Assembly: GCA_014649555.1 (NCBI GenBank)
Contig: BMTG01000001.1
Location: forward strand, 620,001 to 684,000
Length of the DNA stretch: 64,000 nt
Reading direction: 5' to 3'
Source of the DNA: Streptomyces globisporus
GTDB lineage: Bacteria > Actinomycetota > Actinomycetes > Streptomycetales > Streptomycetaceae
The notes under the pieces were generated by a model that was not told the DNA's origin, ran no database searches, and saw only the letters and a program-made list of their open reading frames with translations. Position 1 is the stretch's first letter; each line of letters opens with the position of its first letter. Shown here one piece after another: positions 54,795 to 63,514 of the stretch. The position numbers and the translations under genes were made by a program.

Positions 54795-55328
54795 ATGGCT
54801 CTCGACGAACTGAAGTCCGCCGTACCGGACTTCGCCAAGGACCTGAAGCTGAACCTCGGTTCGGTCATCGGCAACAGCGACCTCCCGCAGCAGCAGCTGT
54901 GGGGCACCGTGCTGGCCTGCGCGATCGCCTCGCGCTCGCCGAAGGTGCTGCGCGAGCTGGAGCCCGAGGCGAAGGCCAACCTCTCCGCCGAGGCCTACAC
55001 CGCGGCGAAGTCGGCTGCCGCGGTCATGGCGATGAACAACGTCTTCTACCGGACCCGGCACCTGCTGTCGGACCCGGAGTACGGCACGCTCCGCGCGGGC
55101 CTGCGGATGAACGTCATCGGCAACCCGGGCGTGGAGAAGATCGACTTCGAGCTGTGGTCGCTCGCCGTCTCCGCGATCAACGGCTGCGGCCAGTGCCTGG
55201 ACTCGCACGAGCAGGTGCTCCGCAAGGCCGGCGTGGACCGCGAGACCATCCAGGAAGCCGTCAAGATCGCTTCGGTGATCCAGGCGGTCGGTGTGACCCT
55301 CGACGCCGAGGCCGTACTCGCCGAGTAG
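54795..55328 (+). CDS. ahpD: Alkyl hydroperoxide reductase AhpD
   Basis: 177 residues of the AhpD/CMD fold. The redox motif is C131-GQ-C134 with H138 ([14 protein letters not shown]) and an upstream glutamate relay in the helix. It passes electrons to AhpC from dihydrolipoamide carriers. The gene follows ahpC by 12 bases and ends at a strong terminator, forming the ahpCD operon under OxyR control. Confidence 0.97.
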   Translation: MALDELKSAVPDFAKDLKLNLGSVIGNSDLPQQQLWGTVLACAIASRSPKVLRELEPEAKANLSAEAYTAAKSAAAVMAMNNVFYRTRHLLSDPEYGTLRAGLRMNVIGNPGVEKIDFELWSLAVSAINGCGQCLDSHEQVLRKAGVDRETIQEAVKIASVIQAVGVTLDAEAVLAE

Positions 55329-55363
55329 TGACACCGGACCACCCCTGACCCACCTGGGTACGG

Positions 55364-55403
55364 GAAGAGCCCCGGGGACGACCGACCGTCCCCGGGGCTC
55401 TTC
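55364..55403. terminator. Perfect 17-bp hairpin after ahpD
   Basis: GAAGAGCCCCGGGGACG / CGTCCCCGGGGCTCTTC with loop ACCGAC, between ahpD and the convergent AI-2E family gene. Works in both directions. Confidence 0.85.
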
Positions 55404-55424
55404 TTCGCGTTTCCGTCCGCCCCG

Positions 55425-56819
55425 CTACTCCTGCGGCGGCGGGTTCTCCTTCGGGCGTTCGGCGGGCGAGTCCTGCGGGCCCGGACCGGGTGGCGCGGGC
55501 GTGGCCCCGGCGGGCACCGGGTTCATCGAGAGAGCCGTGGAGCCGGTGCGCCCGCCGCTCTCGCCCGGAGGCCCCGGCGTCGCGTACGAACGCAGGTAGC
55601 CCACGACCGTGTTGGTCACCGCGACCAGCGGTACGGCCACCACCGCGCCGCCGATGCCCGCGACCAGGCCGCCCGTGGCCACCGCGAGGACCACCGCGAG
55701 CGGGTGGACGCGGACGGCGCGGCCGAGGATGAACGGCTGCAGGATGTGGCCCTCGATCTGCTGCACGGCCAGGACCACCACCAGCGCCCACAGCGCCGTC
55801 CACACACCTTCGGTGACCAGGGCGACGACCACCGCGAGCGCTCCGGAGACCACGGCGCCGACGAGCGGGATGAAGGCGAACAGGAAGATGAAGACGGCCA
55901 GCGGCACCGCGAGCGGCACGTTCAGGACGTAGAGGCCGAGGCCGATGAAGATGGCGTCGATCAGGGCGACGAGCACCGTGCCGCGCACATAGGCGGTCAG
56001 GGTGCGCCAGGCGCGCGGTCCGGCCCCGGCGACGCCCGGACGGGCGGCGGCGGGCACCAGCTTGAGCGACCACTCCCAGATGCGCCTGCCGTCGTAGAGC
56101 AGGAACAGCGTGGAGAACATCGCCAGCAGCAGCCCGGTGAGGAACTCCACCATCACCGTGACGCCCTGGAGCCCGGCGGAGGTGATCTCCTCGGTGTTGG
56201 TGCTGATGGTGTCGCTGAGGTTCTTGGCGATGTCGTTGATCTGCGACTCGGTGACGTGGAACGGGCTGTCGAGCGCCCAGCGCTTCAGCTCGTCGATACC
56301 GTCCCGGACCCGGTCCGAGAGCGTGTCGAGGTTCTCCATCACCTGCCACACCACGAACCAGCCGACCAGGCCGATGACGACGAACCCGAGGACGGCGGTC
56401 ACGGCGGTGGCGAGCCCGTGCGGCAGCCCGAACCGCTTGAGCCGGACCACCGTGGGCTGCAGCATCGCGGTGATGAGCAGCGCGGCCGAGAAGGCGAGCA
56501 CCACCAGCTCCACGGCGGTGATCACCCGCATCAGGACCCAGAGGGTCCCGGCGAGGACGAGGAGGCGCCAGCCGGCCTCCGCGGCGACCCGCATCCCCCA
56601 CGGGATCGCCGCCACCGGATCCGGCTTGGCGGCGACCGAGGGGGCGTAGCTGGGGGGCGCGGGCACCTGCCCGGGCTCGTCGTCGGTGTCGGGGACGGCC
56701 CCCTTCGCCGTGAACGGTTCATCGTCGGCGGCGGCCCTCGCCCGACGCTCGTCCAGGCGTGCGCCCAGCTCCGTCAGTTCGGACCCGAAGCGGCCCAGCC
56801 AGCCCGGCAGTTTTGACAT
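55425..56819 (-). CDS. AI-2E family (PerM/TqsA-like) membrane transporter
   Basis: 464 residues. An acidic, disordered N-terminus (about 70 residues) is followed by eight hydrophobic helices in the AI-2E pattern: two early pairs (LLVLAGTLWVLMRVI, LVVLAFSAALLITAML, AVTAVLGFVVIGLVGWFVV), a long amphipathic region (RVRDGIDELKRW), then the conserved block VLVALIDAIFIGLGLYVLNVPLA, IFLFAFIPLVGAVVSG and QQIEGHILQPFILG. A proline-rich tail ends it. Family members export quorum signals or act in sodium-dependent transport; the substrate here is unknown. Confidence 0.88.
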   Translation of the reverse strand: MSKLPGWLGRFGSELTELGARLDERRARAAADDEPFTAKGAVPDTDDEPGQVPAPPSYAPSVAAKPDPVAAIPWGMRVAAEAGWRLLVLAGTLWVLMRVITAVELVVLAFSAALLITAMLQPTVVRLKRFGLPHGLATAVTAVLGFVVIGLVGWFVVWQVMENLDTLSDRVRDGIDELKRWALDSPFHVTESQINDIAKNLSDTISTNTEEITSAGLQGVTVMVEFLTGLLLAMFSTLFLLYDGRRIWEWSLKLVPAAARPGVAGAGPRAWRTLTAYVRGTVLVALIDAIFIGLGLYVLNVPLAVPLAVFIFLFAFIPLVGAVVSGALAVVVALVTEGVWTALWALVVVLAVQQIEGHILQPFILGRAVRVHPLAVVLAVATGGLVAGIGGAVVAVPLVAVTNTVVGYLRSYATPGPPGESGGRTGSTALSMNPVPAGATPAPPGPGPQDSPAERPKENPPPQE

Positions 56820-56887
56820 GCTCTCTTTCCTTCCCCCATCTGGGCTTCCCAGCGCTCCGGGTTCACCAGGAAGTGACCGTACAACGC

Positions 56888-56925
56888 GCGAGGCCCCTCA
56901 CCGTCTGGACGGTGAGGGGCCTCGC
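56888..56925. terminator. Hairpin upstream of the AI-2E gene, after the SLT gene
   Basis: 17-bp stem GCGAGGCCCCTCACCGT / ACGGTGAGGGGCCTCGC with loop CTGG. It lies about 40 bases beyond the SLT gene stop on the minus strand and should end that transcript. Confidence 0.8.
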
Positions 56926-56965
56926 GGGGTTGAGAGGGCAGCGTGTGAACTTCCGCCCGCTTCCC

Positions 56966-57679
56966 CTAATACCAGTTGTTGGCCTGCCAGAAGGACCAGG
57001 CGCCGCACGGGGAGCCGTAACGGCCGTCCATGTAGCTGAGGCCCCACTTGATCTGGGTGGCCGGGTTGGTCTGCCAGTCGGCGCCGGCGGACGACATCTT
57101 GTGGCCCGGGAGCGCCTGCATCAGACCGTACGCCCCGGAGGACGGGTTGGTCGCACGGTAGTTCCAGGTCGACTCGTGGTTCACGATGTTGCTGAAGCAC
57201 TGGAACTGGTCCGCGGGGACCATCTGACGGGCCATCGCCTGGACCTCGGCCACGCTGTACGAGCCCTGCGCGGAGAACGAGGAGGCGTCGCGGACGGAAG
57301 AACGGCTGGCGCGCTCGGACTCTTCCTTCTTCTTCGCCTCGGCCTCGCGCTCGGCCTCGATCCGGTCCTCGGCCGCCTGCTTCTTGGACTTGGCGTCCTT
57401 GGCTGCCTGGAGGCGGGCGGATTCCTCGGCCGACTTCTTCGCGGCGGCGTCGGCTGCGGACGCCTGGGCGTCGGCCTGCTGCGTCAGCGAAGCGGTCTGG
57501 ACCTGGGCCTGCTGGCCCGCGGGGATGTCTGCGAGCAGCGTGGTGTCGGCTGCGGCCGCCTCGAAGTTGTTGTCGTCGGCGGCAGGTGTGCCGCCCGCAG
57601 CAACGCCTACGACGGCGCCTACGGTGGTGACCGCGGTGGCGGATGCCACGGCGAACCCCCGGACCGAGATCCGGCTCAC
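56966..57679 (-). CDS. Secreted lytic transglycosylase (SLT domain)
   Basis: 237 residues from GTG 57679 with GGAAGGA six bases upstream. A signal sequence (GFAVASATAVTTVGAVVGVAAG) leads to a long charged, alanine-rich coiled-coil segment (ASAADAAAKKSAEESARLQ, EAEREAEAKKKEESER). The C-terminal ~80 residues form the catalytic domain with the glutamate in NHESTWNYRATNPSSGAYGLMQ and a conserved tryptophan-rich end. It cleaves peptidoglycan glycan strands outside the cell. Related Streptomyces proteins act in growth or resuscitation. Confidence 0.9.
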   Translation of the reverse strand: MSRISVRGFAVASATAVTTVGAVVGVAAGGTPAADDNNFEAAAADTTLLADIPAGQQAQVQTASLTQQADAQASAADAAAKKSAEESARLQAAKDAKSKKQAAEDRIEAEREAEAKKKEESERASRSSVRDASSFSAQGSYSVAEVQAMARQMVPADQFQCFSNIVNHESTWNYRATNPSSGAYGLMQALPGHKMSSAGADWQTNPATQIKWGLSYMDGRYGSPCGAWSFWQANNWY

Positions 57680-58013
57680 ATGGTGTCCTTCCAGCATCGC
57701 CCGCTTAGGTGACCTCGCGGGCGCGTTCGTGCCCCTGGCACTGGCCTCCCTACTGCGTGGGTCACGGGAGGCACGGGCCCGATGGGCAACCCCGGTGAGG
57801 AGGCTGCCGCGTGGTACTCGCGGGCGGCATACGGGCGTCTCGTGTTGAGTTGTGTGGTGCGTGGCGCCTCTGGAGGTGCCCAAGTGCCGTATGCGGGGCC
57901 TGACGGAAGCAAGACTCTGCCGGACGGGGACGCGTGGAGGCAATTCTGTGTTGCGTGGGAAACGTCACACCCCGTTTGGTCGATCGGTTTTGCGGAAATG
58001 ACGGCGCAGCACA
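57680..58013. other. Long leader region of the SLT gene
   Basis: About 330 bases upstream of the lytic enzyme, with no reading frame of note. On the minus strand it can form several GC hairpins. Cell-wall hydrolase genes in Streptomyces often have long riboswitch-controlled leaders. The conserved ydaO (cyclic di-AMP) elements are not recognisable here, so nothing is assigned. Confidence 0.4.
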
Positions 58014-58052
58014 ATGCCGCCCGGCTAAGCTCCTTGGCTCGCCGGGCGGCAT
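58014..58052 (-). terminator. Terminator of the PhoH gene
   Basis: 12-bp stem ATGCCGCCCGGC / GCCGGGCGGCAT with a 15-base loop, 17 bases past the PhoH stop on the minus strand. Confidence 0.7.
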
Positions 58053-58068
58053 CAATGGGACATGCGGG

Positions 58069-59391
58069 TCAGATGTGGCCCTCCTCCAGCATTTCGGTCA
58101 CCAGCGCGGCGATCTGCGAACGCTCCGACCGCGTGAGCGTGACGTGCGCGAACAGCGGATGACCCTTCAGCTTCTCGACGACGGCGACGACTCCGTCGTA
58201 CCGGCCGACCCGGAGGTTGTCCCGCTGGGCCACGTCATGGGTGAGCACGACACGCGAATTCGCCCCGATGCGGGACAATACGGTCAGCAGGACGTTCCGT
58301 TCGAGCGACTGCGCCTCGTCGACGATCACGAACGCGTCGTGCAGCGAGCGGCCGCGGATGTGGGTGAGCGGCAGGACCTCCAGCATCCCGCGCCCGAGCA
58401 CCTCCTCGATGACCTCGCGCCCGGCGACCGCCGAGAGCGTGTCGAAGACCGCCTGCGCCCAGGGGCTCATCTTCTCGGCCTCGCTGCCGGGGAGATAGCC
58501 GAGCTCCTGCCCGCCCACCGCGTACAGCGGGCGGAAGACCATCACCTTCTTGTGCTGCTGCCGCTCCAGCACGGCCTCCAGGCCCGCGCAGAGGGCCAGC
58601 GCGGACTTGCCGGTGCCCGCGCGTCCGCCGAGCGACACGATGCCGACGTCGCTGTCGAGGAGGAGGTCGAGCGCGATCCGCTGCTCGGCGCTGCGCCCGT
58701 GGATGCCGAAGGCCTCCCGGTCGCCCCGCACGAGGCGGACATTGCCCTCGGCCGTCACCCGGCCCAGCGCCTTACCGCGCTCGGACTGGAGGACCAGGCC
58801 GGTGTGGACGGGCAGCTCGGCGGCCTCGGGGACGTACAGCGTCTCCTCGCTGAACAGCAGGTCGATCTGTTCCCCGGCGAGGGACAGTTCGCTCATACCG
58901 GTCCAGCCGGAGTCCGTGATGGCGAGCTCGGCGCGGTACTCCTCGGCGAGGAGGCCGACGGAGGACGCCTTGATACGGAGGGGCAGGTCCTTGGAGACGA
59001 CCGTGACGTCGTACCCCTCGGCCTGGAGGTTGCGTGCGACCGCGAGGATCCGTGAGTCGTTGTCCCCCAGCCGATAGCCGGCGGGCAGTATGCCGGGATC
59101 GGAGTGGTTGAGTTCGACACGGAGCGACCCGCCCAGGTCCCCGAGCGGGATCGGGGCGTCCAGCCGGCCGTACCGGACCCGGAAGTCGTCCAGCAGGCGC
59201 AGGGCCTGGCGGGCGAAGTAGCCGAGCTCGGGATGGTGCCGTTTGGCCTCCAGCTCCGTGACCACCACGATCGGCAGCACGACTTCGTGCTCGTCGAAGC
59301 GGGCCATGGCGCCGGGGTCGGCCAGCAGGACGCTGGTGTCGAGAACGTATGTGCGCCGGTCGGGCATGCGGCGCTTGATGCTGTTCACCAC
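58069..59391 (-). CDS. PIN-domain PhoH-family ATPase (PhoH2/VapC-PhoH type)
   Basis: 440 residues from GTG 59391 (next codon also GTG; an ATG eight codons in is possible). The N-terminal third is a PIN nuclease domain with the acidic residues intact ([36 protein letters not shown]). The C-terminal half is a PhoH NTPase with Walker [11 protein letters not shown] and Walker [13 protein letters not shown]. Such fusions unwind and cut RNA using ATP. The antitoxin-like gene (phoAT) found upstream in some genomes is not visible here. Confidence 0.9.
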   Translation of the reverse strand: MVNSIKRRMPDRRTYVLDTSVLLADPGAMARFDEHEVVLPIVVVTELEAKRHHPELGYFARQALRLLDDFRVRYGRLDAPIPLGDLGGSLRVELNHSDPGILPAGYRLGDNDSRILAVARNLQAEGYDVTVVSKDLPLRIKASSVGLLAEEYRAELAITDSGWTGMSELSLAGEQIDLLFSEETLYVPEAAELPVHTGLVLQSERGKALGRVTAEGNVRLVRGDREAFGIHGRSAEQRIALDLLLDSDVGIVSLGGRAGTGKSALALCAGLEAVLERQQHKKVMVFRPLYAVGGQELGYLPGSEAEKMSPWAQAVFDTLSAVAGREVIEEVLGRGMLEVLPLTHIRGRSLHDAFVIVDEAQSLERNVLLTVLSRIGANSRVVLTHDVAQRDNLRVGRYDGVVAVVEKLKGHPLFAHVTLTRSERSQIAALVTEMLEEGHI

Positions 59392-59718
59392 GGAAGGACG
59401 TACCCCCTCGGACGAGGTCGGGGAGTGCGACGGACGGTCGCGGAGCTTCCCGAAGGGAGAGGACGGACCGGGATCGGGCCCTCGTGCGCGGGCCTGACCA
59501 CGGCCACCGCGTCGGCCGCACGCTGCGTACGGTCCTTCGTGTGCAAAGGGCCTCCCGGGCGAGCGGACTGGGTGCCGCTCACTTGGTGACGACATCCGCC
59601 TGGTTGATGACCGGATGTCGACCTGTCAGGGGTATTCCCTATTCGAACCGAAGCCATGCCGCTGCATATGACACGGTGTGGAGAAGTCCCGGTGGCCGCC
59701 CGATGACGCCCTGGTGGT
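59392..59718. other. Intergenic region with one inverted repeat
   Basis: About 330 bases between the PhoH start and the cis-prenyltransferase stop. The only clear element is CGACATCCG / CGGATGTCG at 59590-59620 (13-base loop), which could be an operator or a weak terminator of the upstream minus-strand gene. The PhoH promoter should lie in the first 100 bases. Confidence 0.5.
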
Positions 59719-60480
59719 TCAGGCCCCGTAACGCCGGTGCCGGGCCGCGTAGTCGCGCAGCGCCCGCAGGAAGTCGACCTTGCGGAAGGCCGGCCAGAAA
59801 ACCTCGCAGAAGTAGTACTCCGAATGGGCGCTCTGCCAGAGCATGAAGCCGGAGAGCCGCTGCTCGCCGCTCGTCCGGATCACCAGGTCGGGATCGGGCT
59901 GGCCCCGGGTGTAGAGGTGCTCGGAGATCAGGTCGGTGGAAACGACCTCGGCCAGTTCCTCGAAGCTGGTGCCCTTCTCCGCGTGCTCCAGGAGCAGCGA
60001 GCGCACCGCGTCCGCGATCTCCTGACGGCCGCCGTAGCCGACGGCGACGTTGACGATTATCCCGTCGATGTGGGACGTCGACTCCTGGGCCTCTTTCAGG
60101 ACCGTCTGGGTCTCCGGCGGGAGCAGGTCGAGCGTGCCGACATGGTGGACGCGCCAGCGCCCGTCCGCGGCGAGGTTGCGCACGGTGTTCTCGATGATGC
60201 CGAGCAGCGGCTTCAGCTCATGCTCGGGCCGGTCGAAGTTGTCCGTGGAGAGCATCCAGAGGGTGACGACCTCGACATCGGTCTCGTCGCACCAGCCGAG
60301 CAGCTCGGAGATCTTGTCCGCACCGGCCTGGTGGCCCTGCACGGCGGAGCCTCCGGAGGCCTTGGCCCACCGGCGGTTGCCGTCGAGGATGACCCCGATG
60401 TGCTTCGGCACCTGGTCGTGGTCCAGGCGGCCTTCCACCCGGCGCGCGTAGAGCCTGTACACCAGGTCGCGGAAGTTCAC
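59719..60480 (-). CDS. uppS: Isoprenyl transferase (cis-prenyltransferase, UppS family)
   Basis: 253 residues from GTG 60480, with AGAGG nine bases upstream; the GTG three codons earlier is an alternative. The catalytic aspartate is in IGVILDGNRRWAK, followed by the HQAGADK helix, LWMLSTDNFDRP, NVAVGYGGRQEI and the C-terminal DLVIRTSGEQRLSGFM signature. It elongates allylic diphosphates with IPP in cis, giving a polyprenyl carrier for wall synthesis. Streptomyces usually have a second uppS-like gene, so chain length and role (Z-FPP or C50/C55) cannot be settled here. Confidence 0.92.
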   Translation of the reverse strand: MNFRDLVYRLYARRVEGRLDHDQVPKHIGVILDGNRRWAKASGGSAVQGHQAGADKISELLGWCDETDVEVVTLWMLSTDNFDRPEHELKPLLGIIENTVRNLAADGRWRVHHVGTLDLLPPETQTVLKEAQESTSHIDGIIVNVAVGYGGRQEIADAVRSLLLEHAEKGTSFEELAEVVSTDLISEHLYTRGQPDPDLVIRTSGEQRLSGFMLWQSAHSEYYFCEVFWPAFRKVDFLRALRDYAARHRRYGA

Positions 60481-60744
60481 TGCGTTCACCCTCTCGGTTC
60501 CGTACGGGCCGGGGCCCGCCCTCCCCGTCGCCGGGGGCACATGGGGGACGTCCCCCGCAGGGGACCTCCGCACGACGCGCGCCGCTCGCACGATCCCTGG
60601 GCGGTCCGCGCCATTACCACCGGCACAGGCCGCGCTGGCCTTCGCCGCGCCGCACATCGGCATTCCCCGAAGCGGCCACATTACTGCGAGCGGGTCACCA
60701 GGGCCCAACCCGGTCTGTCACAACTCCGTGATAAGGAGAGAAAC

Positions 60745-61794
60745 GTGACTGATTACCTCTCCCCCGACCTGTACTACCGTGCCGCCCCCTCGCGCTACGA
60801 CTCCATGGAGTACCGCCGGACCGGGCGCAGCGGCCTCAAGCTGCCCGCCCTGTCGCTCGGCCTGTGGCACAACTTCGGCGACGACCGGGCGCTGGACTCC
60901 CAGCGGGCGATCCTGCGCCGCGCCTTCGACCTCGGGGTGACCCACTTCGACCTGGCGAACAACTACGGCCCGCCGCCCGGCTCGGCCGAGCTGAACTTCG
61001 GCAAGCTCTTCGCCCAGGATTTCGCTCCGTACCGTGACGAACTGGTCATTTCCACCAAGGCCGGCTATCTGATGCACCCCGGCCCGTACGGCGAGTGGGG
61101 CTCCCGGAAGTACCTGCTGTCCTCGCTCGACGCCTCCCTGAAGCGGATGGGCGTGGACCACGTCGACATCTTCTACTCGCACCGCTTCGACCCGGACACC
61201 CCGCTGGAGGAGACGATGGGGGCCCTGGCGTCCGCCGTCCAGCAGGGCAAGGCGCTGTACGTGGGCGTCTCCTCGTACAACGCGGAGCAGACCGCCGAGG
61301 CGTCCGGGCTGCTCAAGGAGATGGGCGTCCCGGCCCTGATCCACCAGCCGTCCTACTCCATGATCAACCGCTGGATCGAGGACGACGGTCTGCTCGACAC
61401 CCTGGAGGCGGCAGGAATGGGCTGCATCTCCTTCGTGCCGCTCGCCCAGGGCCTGCTCACGAACAAGTATCTGCAGGGCATCCCTGAGGGCTCGCGCGCG
61501 ACCCAGGGCAAGTCGCTGGACCCGGACCTGCTCTCGGACGAGGTCCTGCGCCGACTGCGCGGCCTGAACGACATCGCGCAGGGCCGCGGCCAGTCGCTCG
61601 CCCAGCTCGCCATCGCCTGGGTGCTGCGCGACAGCCGGATGACCTCGGCGCTGATCGGAGCGTCGAGCGTGAAGCAGCTGGAGGAGAACGTGGCGGCCCT
61701 CGCGGGTCCGGCGCTCACCGCCGAGGAGCTGAAGGAGATCGACACCTTCGCCGTGGACACGGCCGGTACCAACATCTGGGCCGGTCGCGGCTGA
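60745..61794 (+). CDS. Aldo/keto reductase (YghZ, L-glyceraldehyde-3-phosphate reductase-like)
   Basis: 349 residues; AAGGAG lies seven bases before the GTG. It has a TIM-barrel AKR fold with the catalytic tyrosine in ANNYGPPPGSAE, the lysine in STKAGYLMHPGPYG, the histidine in FYSHRFDP, and the NADP-binding IGASSVKQLEENV. The extended GEWGSRKYLLSSLDASLKRM region is that of the AKR14/YghZ group, which reduces L-glyceraldehyde 3-phosphate and related aldehydes. A TCAC-6-GTGA inverted repeat just before the ribosome site could be regulatory. Confidence 0.92.
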   Translation: MTDYLSPDLYYRAAPSRYDSMEYRRTGRSGLKLPALSLGLWHNFGDDRALDSQRAILRRAFDLGVTHFDLANNYGPPPGSAELNFGKLFAQDFAPYRDELVISTKAGYLMHPGPYGEWGSRKYLLSSLDASLKRMGVDHVDIFYSHRFDPDTPLEETMGALASAVQQGKALYVGVSSYNAEQTAEASGLLKEMGVPALIHQPSYSMINRWIEDDGLLDTLEAAGMGCISFVPLAQGLLTNKYLQGIPEGSRATQGKSLDPDLLSDEVLRRLRGLNDIAQGRGQSLAQLAIAWVLRDSRMTSALIGASSVKQLEENVAALAGPALTAEELKEIDTFAVDTAGTNIWAGRG

Positions 61795-61828
61795 CGTCGG
61801 CTCAACGGGGCCTGCGCGGAAGGAAGAA

Positions 61829-61854
61829 CGGGAGCGGTCCGGGGGCCGCTCCCG
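61829..61854 (+). terminator. Terminator after the aldo/keto reductase gene
   Basis: 9-bp stem CGGGAGCGG / CCGCTCCCG about 35 bases past the stop. Confidence 0.6.
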
Positions 61855-61907
61855 GGCCGCACGGAGGCGCCGGTCCCCGACCGCACGGCCGCCGATGCCG
61901 GCCCATG

Positions 61908-61976
61908 AAAAACGGGCCGGTCCGTGGGGGGGGATACGGACCGGCCCGAGGGGGGGTTTCCACCATAACCCTTCGT
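61908..61976 (-). ncRNA. 6C RNA-type small RNA
   Basis: On the minus strand a run of seven C (within aaaccccccctcggg) is followed by a perfect 13-bp stem CGGGCCGGTCCGT / ACGGACCGGCCCG whose loop is AT plus eight C, then TTTTT. This is the hallmark of the actinobacterial 6C RNA: two stem-loops with six or more cytosines in their loops and a terminator tail. The 5' end is estimated near 61976; a promoter would lie around 62000. It is transcribed opposite to the flanking genes. Confidence 0.75.
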
Positions 61977-62207
61977 AAGTGCCGGCGCGTGCCACGCCAC
62001 GCCATCATTACTCTCCGCATATGCCAGGCTCCGCTGCGGGCAGGCCCCGCCCCACGTCGGCGCTCGCTTCGGGGCCCGTTCCCGGCCCGTTATCGGCCTC
62101 CGTATCGAGGGGTCGCCGGGCGCCGTCGCCTTGACGCGTCCGGGGCGCACACGCCGGGGGCGCGGAAGCGGACAGGAGCTGACCTCAAGGTCCTCTAGCG
62201 TCGGGGC
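61977..62207. other. Gap before the winged-helix gene
   Basis: GC-rich spacer. Its first part (around ccatcattactctccgcatatgcc) is AT-richer and may hold the small-RNA promoter on the minus strand and the promoter of the next gene on the plus strand. Nothing else is recognised. Confidence 0.45.
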
Positions 62208-63407
62208 ATGACGACACGATCCCCCGCGCCCGGGCCCGCGACTGCTGCCGTGACCGTGACCTGGGCCGGGGCGAACGCCCGGCGGCTGGCCCGGCAGCAC
62301 CTCCACCCGGATGCCGCCGCCACCGCGTCGCCCTTCGCCGCGCCGGGCGACGCGGTGGCCGCGATGCTCGGCGCGCACGCCCAGGTGCTGTCGGCGGCCG
62401 AGCTGTCCGTGGGGCTGCGCGGGGACGGGCTGACCCGTACGGACGTCCGTACGGCGCTGTGGACCGACCGGACCCTGGTGAAGACGTTCGGGCCGCGCGG
62501 CACGGTCCATCTGCTGCCCGCGGCGGACCTGCCCCTGTGGACCGGGGCACTCTCCGCCGTACCGACGGGCCCGAACCCCTTCCCCGAGAACGCCCGGATG
62601 ACCCCGGACCAGGTGGAGGAGGTCGTCGCGGCGGTCGGCGACGCGCTGACCGGGGCGGAGCTCACGATCGACGAGCTCTCCGACGAGGTCGTCGCGCGCA
62701 CCGGGCCGTGGGCCGGGGACCTGGTGATGCCCGGATTCCAGGCGATGTGGCCACGCTGGCGGCAGGTCCTGCATCTGGCGGGCCACCGGGGCGCCCTCGC
62801 CTACGCCCCGAACCGGGGCCGGAAGGCGACGTACACGAACCCCGGATGCACCCCGCTGCCGGGCACCGGGGCGCTGCCGGCCCTGATCGGGCGGTACCTG
62901 TACGCCTACGGGCCGGCGACCCCCGCGCACTTCGCCCGGTGGCTCGCGGCACCGAAGCGCTGGGCGGCCGAGCAGTTCGCCGCCCAGGCCGCATCGGGGG
63001 CGATCGAGGAGGTGGCGTTCGGGGAGGCCGGGCCGGCGTGGGTGGTCGCGGGTGACACGGACGTCCCGGACGCGCCGGTGCGGGGTGTGCGCCTGCTCCC
63101 CTACTTCGACGCGTTCGCCATCGCCTCGGCCCCCCGCGAGCGGCTGTTCCCGGGCGCGGCGTGGGAGCGGGCTCTCGGTGGCGGGCAGGCGGGGAACTTC
63201 CCGGTGCTGCTGGTGGACGGCGTGGTGGCGGGCGTCTGGCACCAGCGCCGCTCGGGCCGCCGGATCGCGGTGACGGTGGAACCGCTGAAGCCGCTGTCCG
63301 GGGCGCGGCTGCGGGACCTGGAGGAGCAGGTGGAGCGGGTCGCCGCGATCATGGAGGGGACGGCGGAGCTGACGGTCGGCCCGGTGACGGTGGGGCCGCA
63401 CGCGTAG
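62208..63407 (+). CDS. Winged-helix DNA-binding protein (HTH_42, AlkZ-related family)
   Basis: 399 residues of the YcaQ/AlkZ-like superfamily, whose characterised members are DNA glycosylases with three tandem winged helices. Visible are LARQHLHPDAAATA, AHAQVLSAAELSVGLR, the strand TLVKTFGPRGTVHLLPAADL (family pattern 'RGTxHL'), and LLPYFDAFAIASAPRERLF near the C-terminus. The catalytic QxQ/QxD pair of AlkZ is not evident, so it may bind DNA without glycosylase activity. It stands alone and is convergent with the last gene. Confidence 0.82.
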   Translation: MTTRSPAPGPATAAVTVTWAGANARRLARQHLHPDAAATASPFAAPGDAVAAMLGAHAQVLSAAELSVGLRGDGLTRTDVRTALWTDRTLVKTFGPRGTVHLLPAADLPLWTGALSAVPTGPNPFPENARMTPDQVEEVVAAVGDALTGAELTIDELSDEVVARTGPWAGDLVMPGFQAMWPRWRQVLHLAGHRGALAYAPNRGRKATYTNPGCTPLPGTGALPALIGRYLYAYGPATPAHFARWLAAPKRWAAEQFAAQAASGAIEEVAFGEAGPAWVVAGDTDVPDAPVRGVRLLPYFDAFAIASAPRERLFPGAAWERALGGGQAGNFPVLLVDGVVAGVWHQRRSGRRIAVTVEPLKPLSGARLRDLEEQVERVAAIMEGTAELTVGPVTVGPHA

Positions 63408-63421
63408 GAGCGGGGGGGTGC

Positions 63422-63467
63422 GTGCGTACGGGGGTAAAGCGGGGGTGCGTACGGAGGTAAGGCGGGG
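63422..63467. repeat. 23-bp tandem duplication after the winged-helix gene
   Basis: gtgcgtacgggggtaaagcgggg at 63422-63444 is followed directly by gtgcgtacggaggtaaggcgggg, with two differences. It lies between two convergent genes. Like the fumarase array it contains GTGCGTACG-type elements. Confidence 0.85.
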
Positions 63468-63514
63468 GGCGGGGTGAGTCGGCTGCGCGCGGGCGGAGGC
63501 TCAGCCTGTACGCC

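Noticed and set aside
57680-58013. Possible cyclic di-AMP (ydaO) riboswitch in the leader of the SLT gene
   Set aside because: Only a loose likeness (ggtcacctaagcgggcg on the minus strand). The conserved GGGGTGAAT and CAGCTAACC blocks are missing. An Infernal search would settle it.
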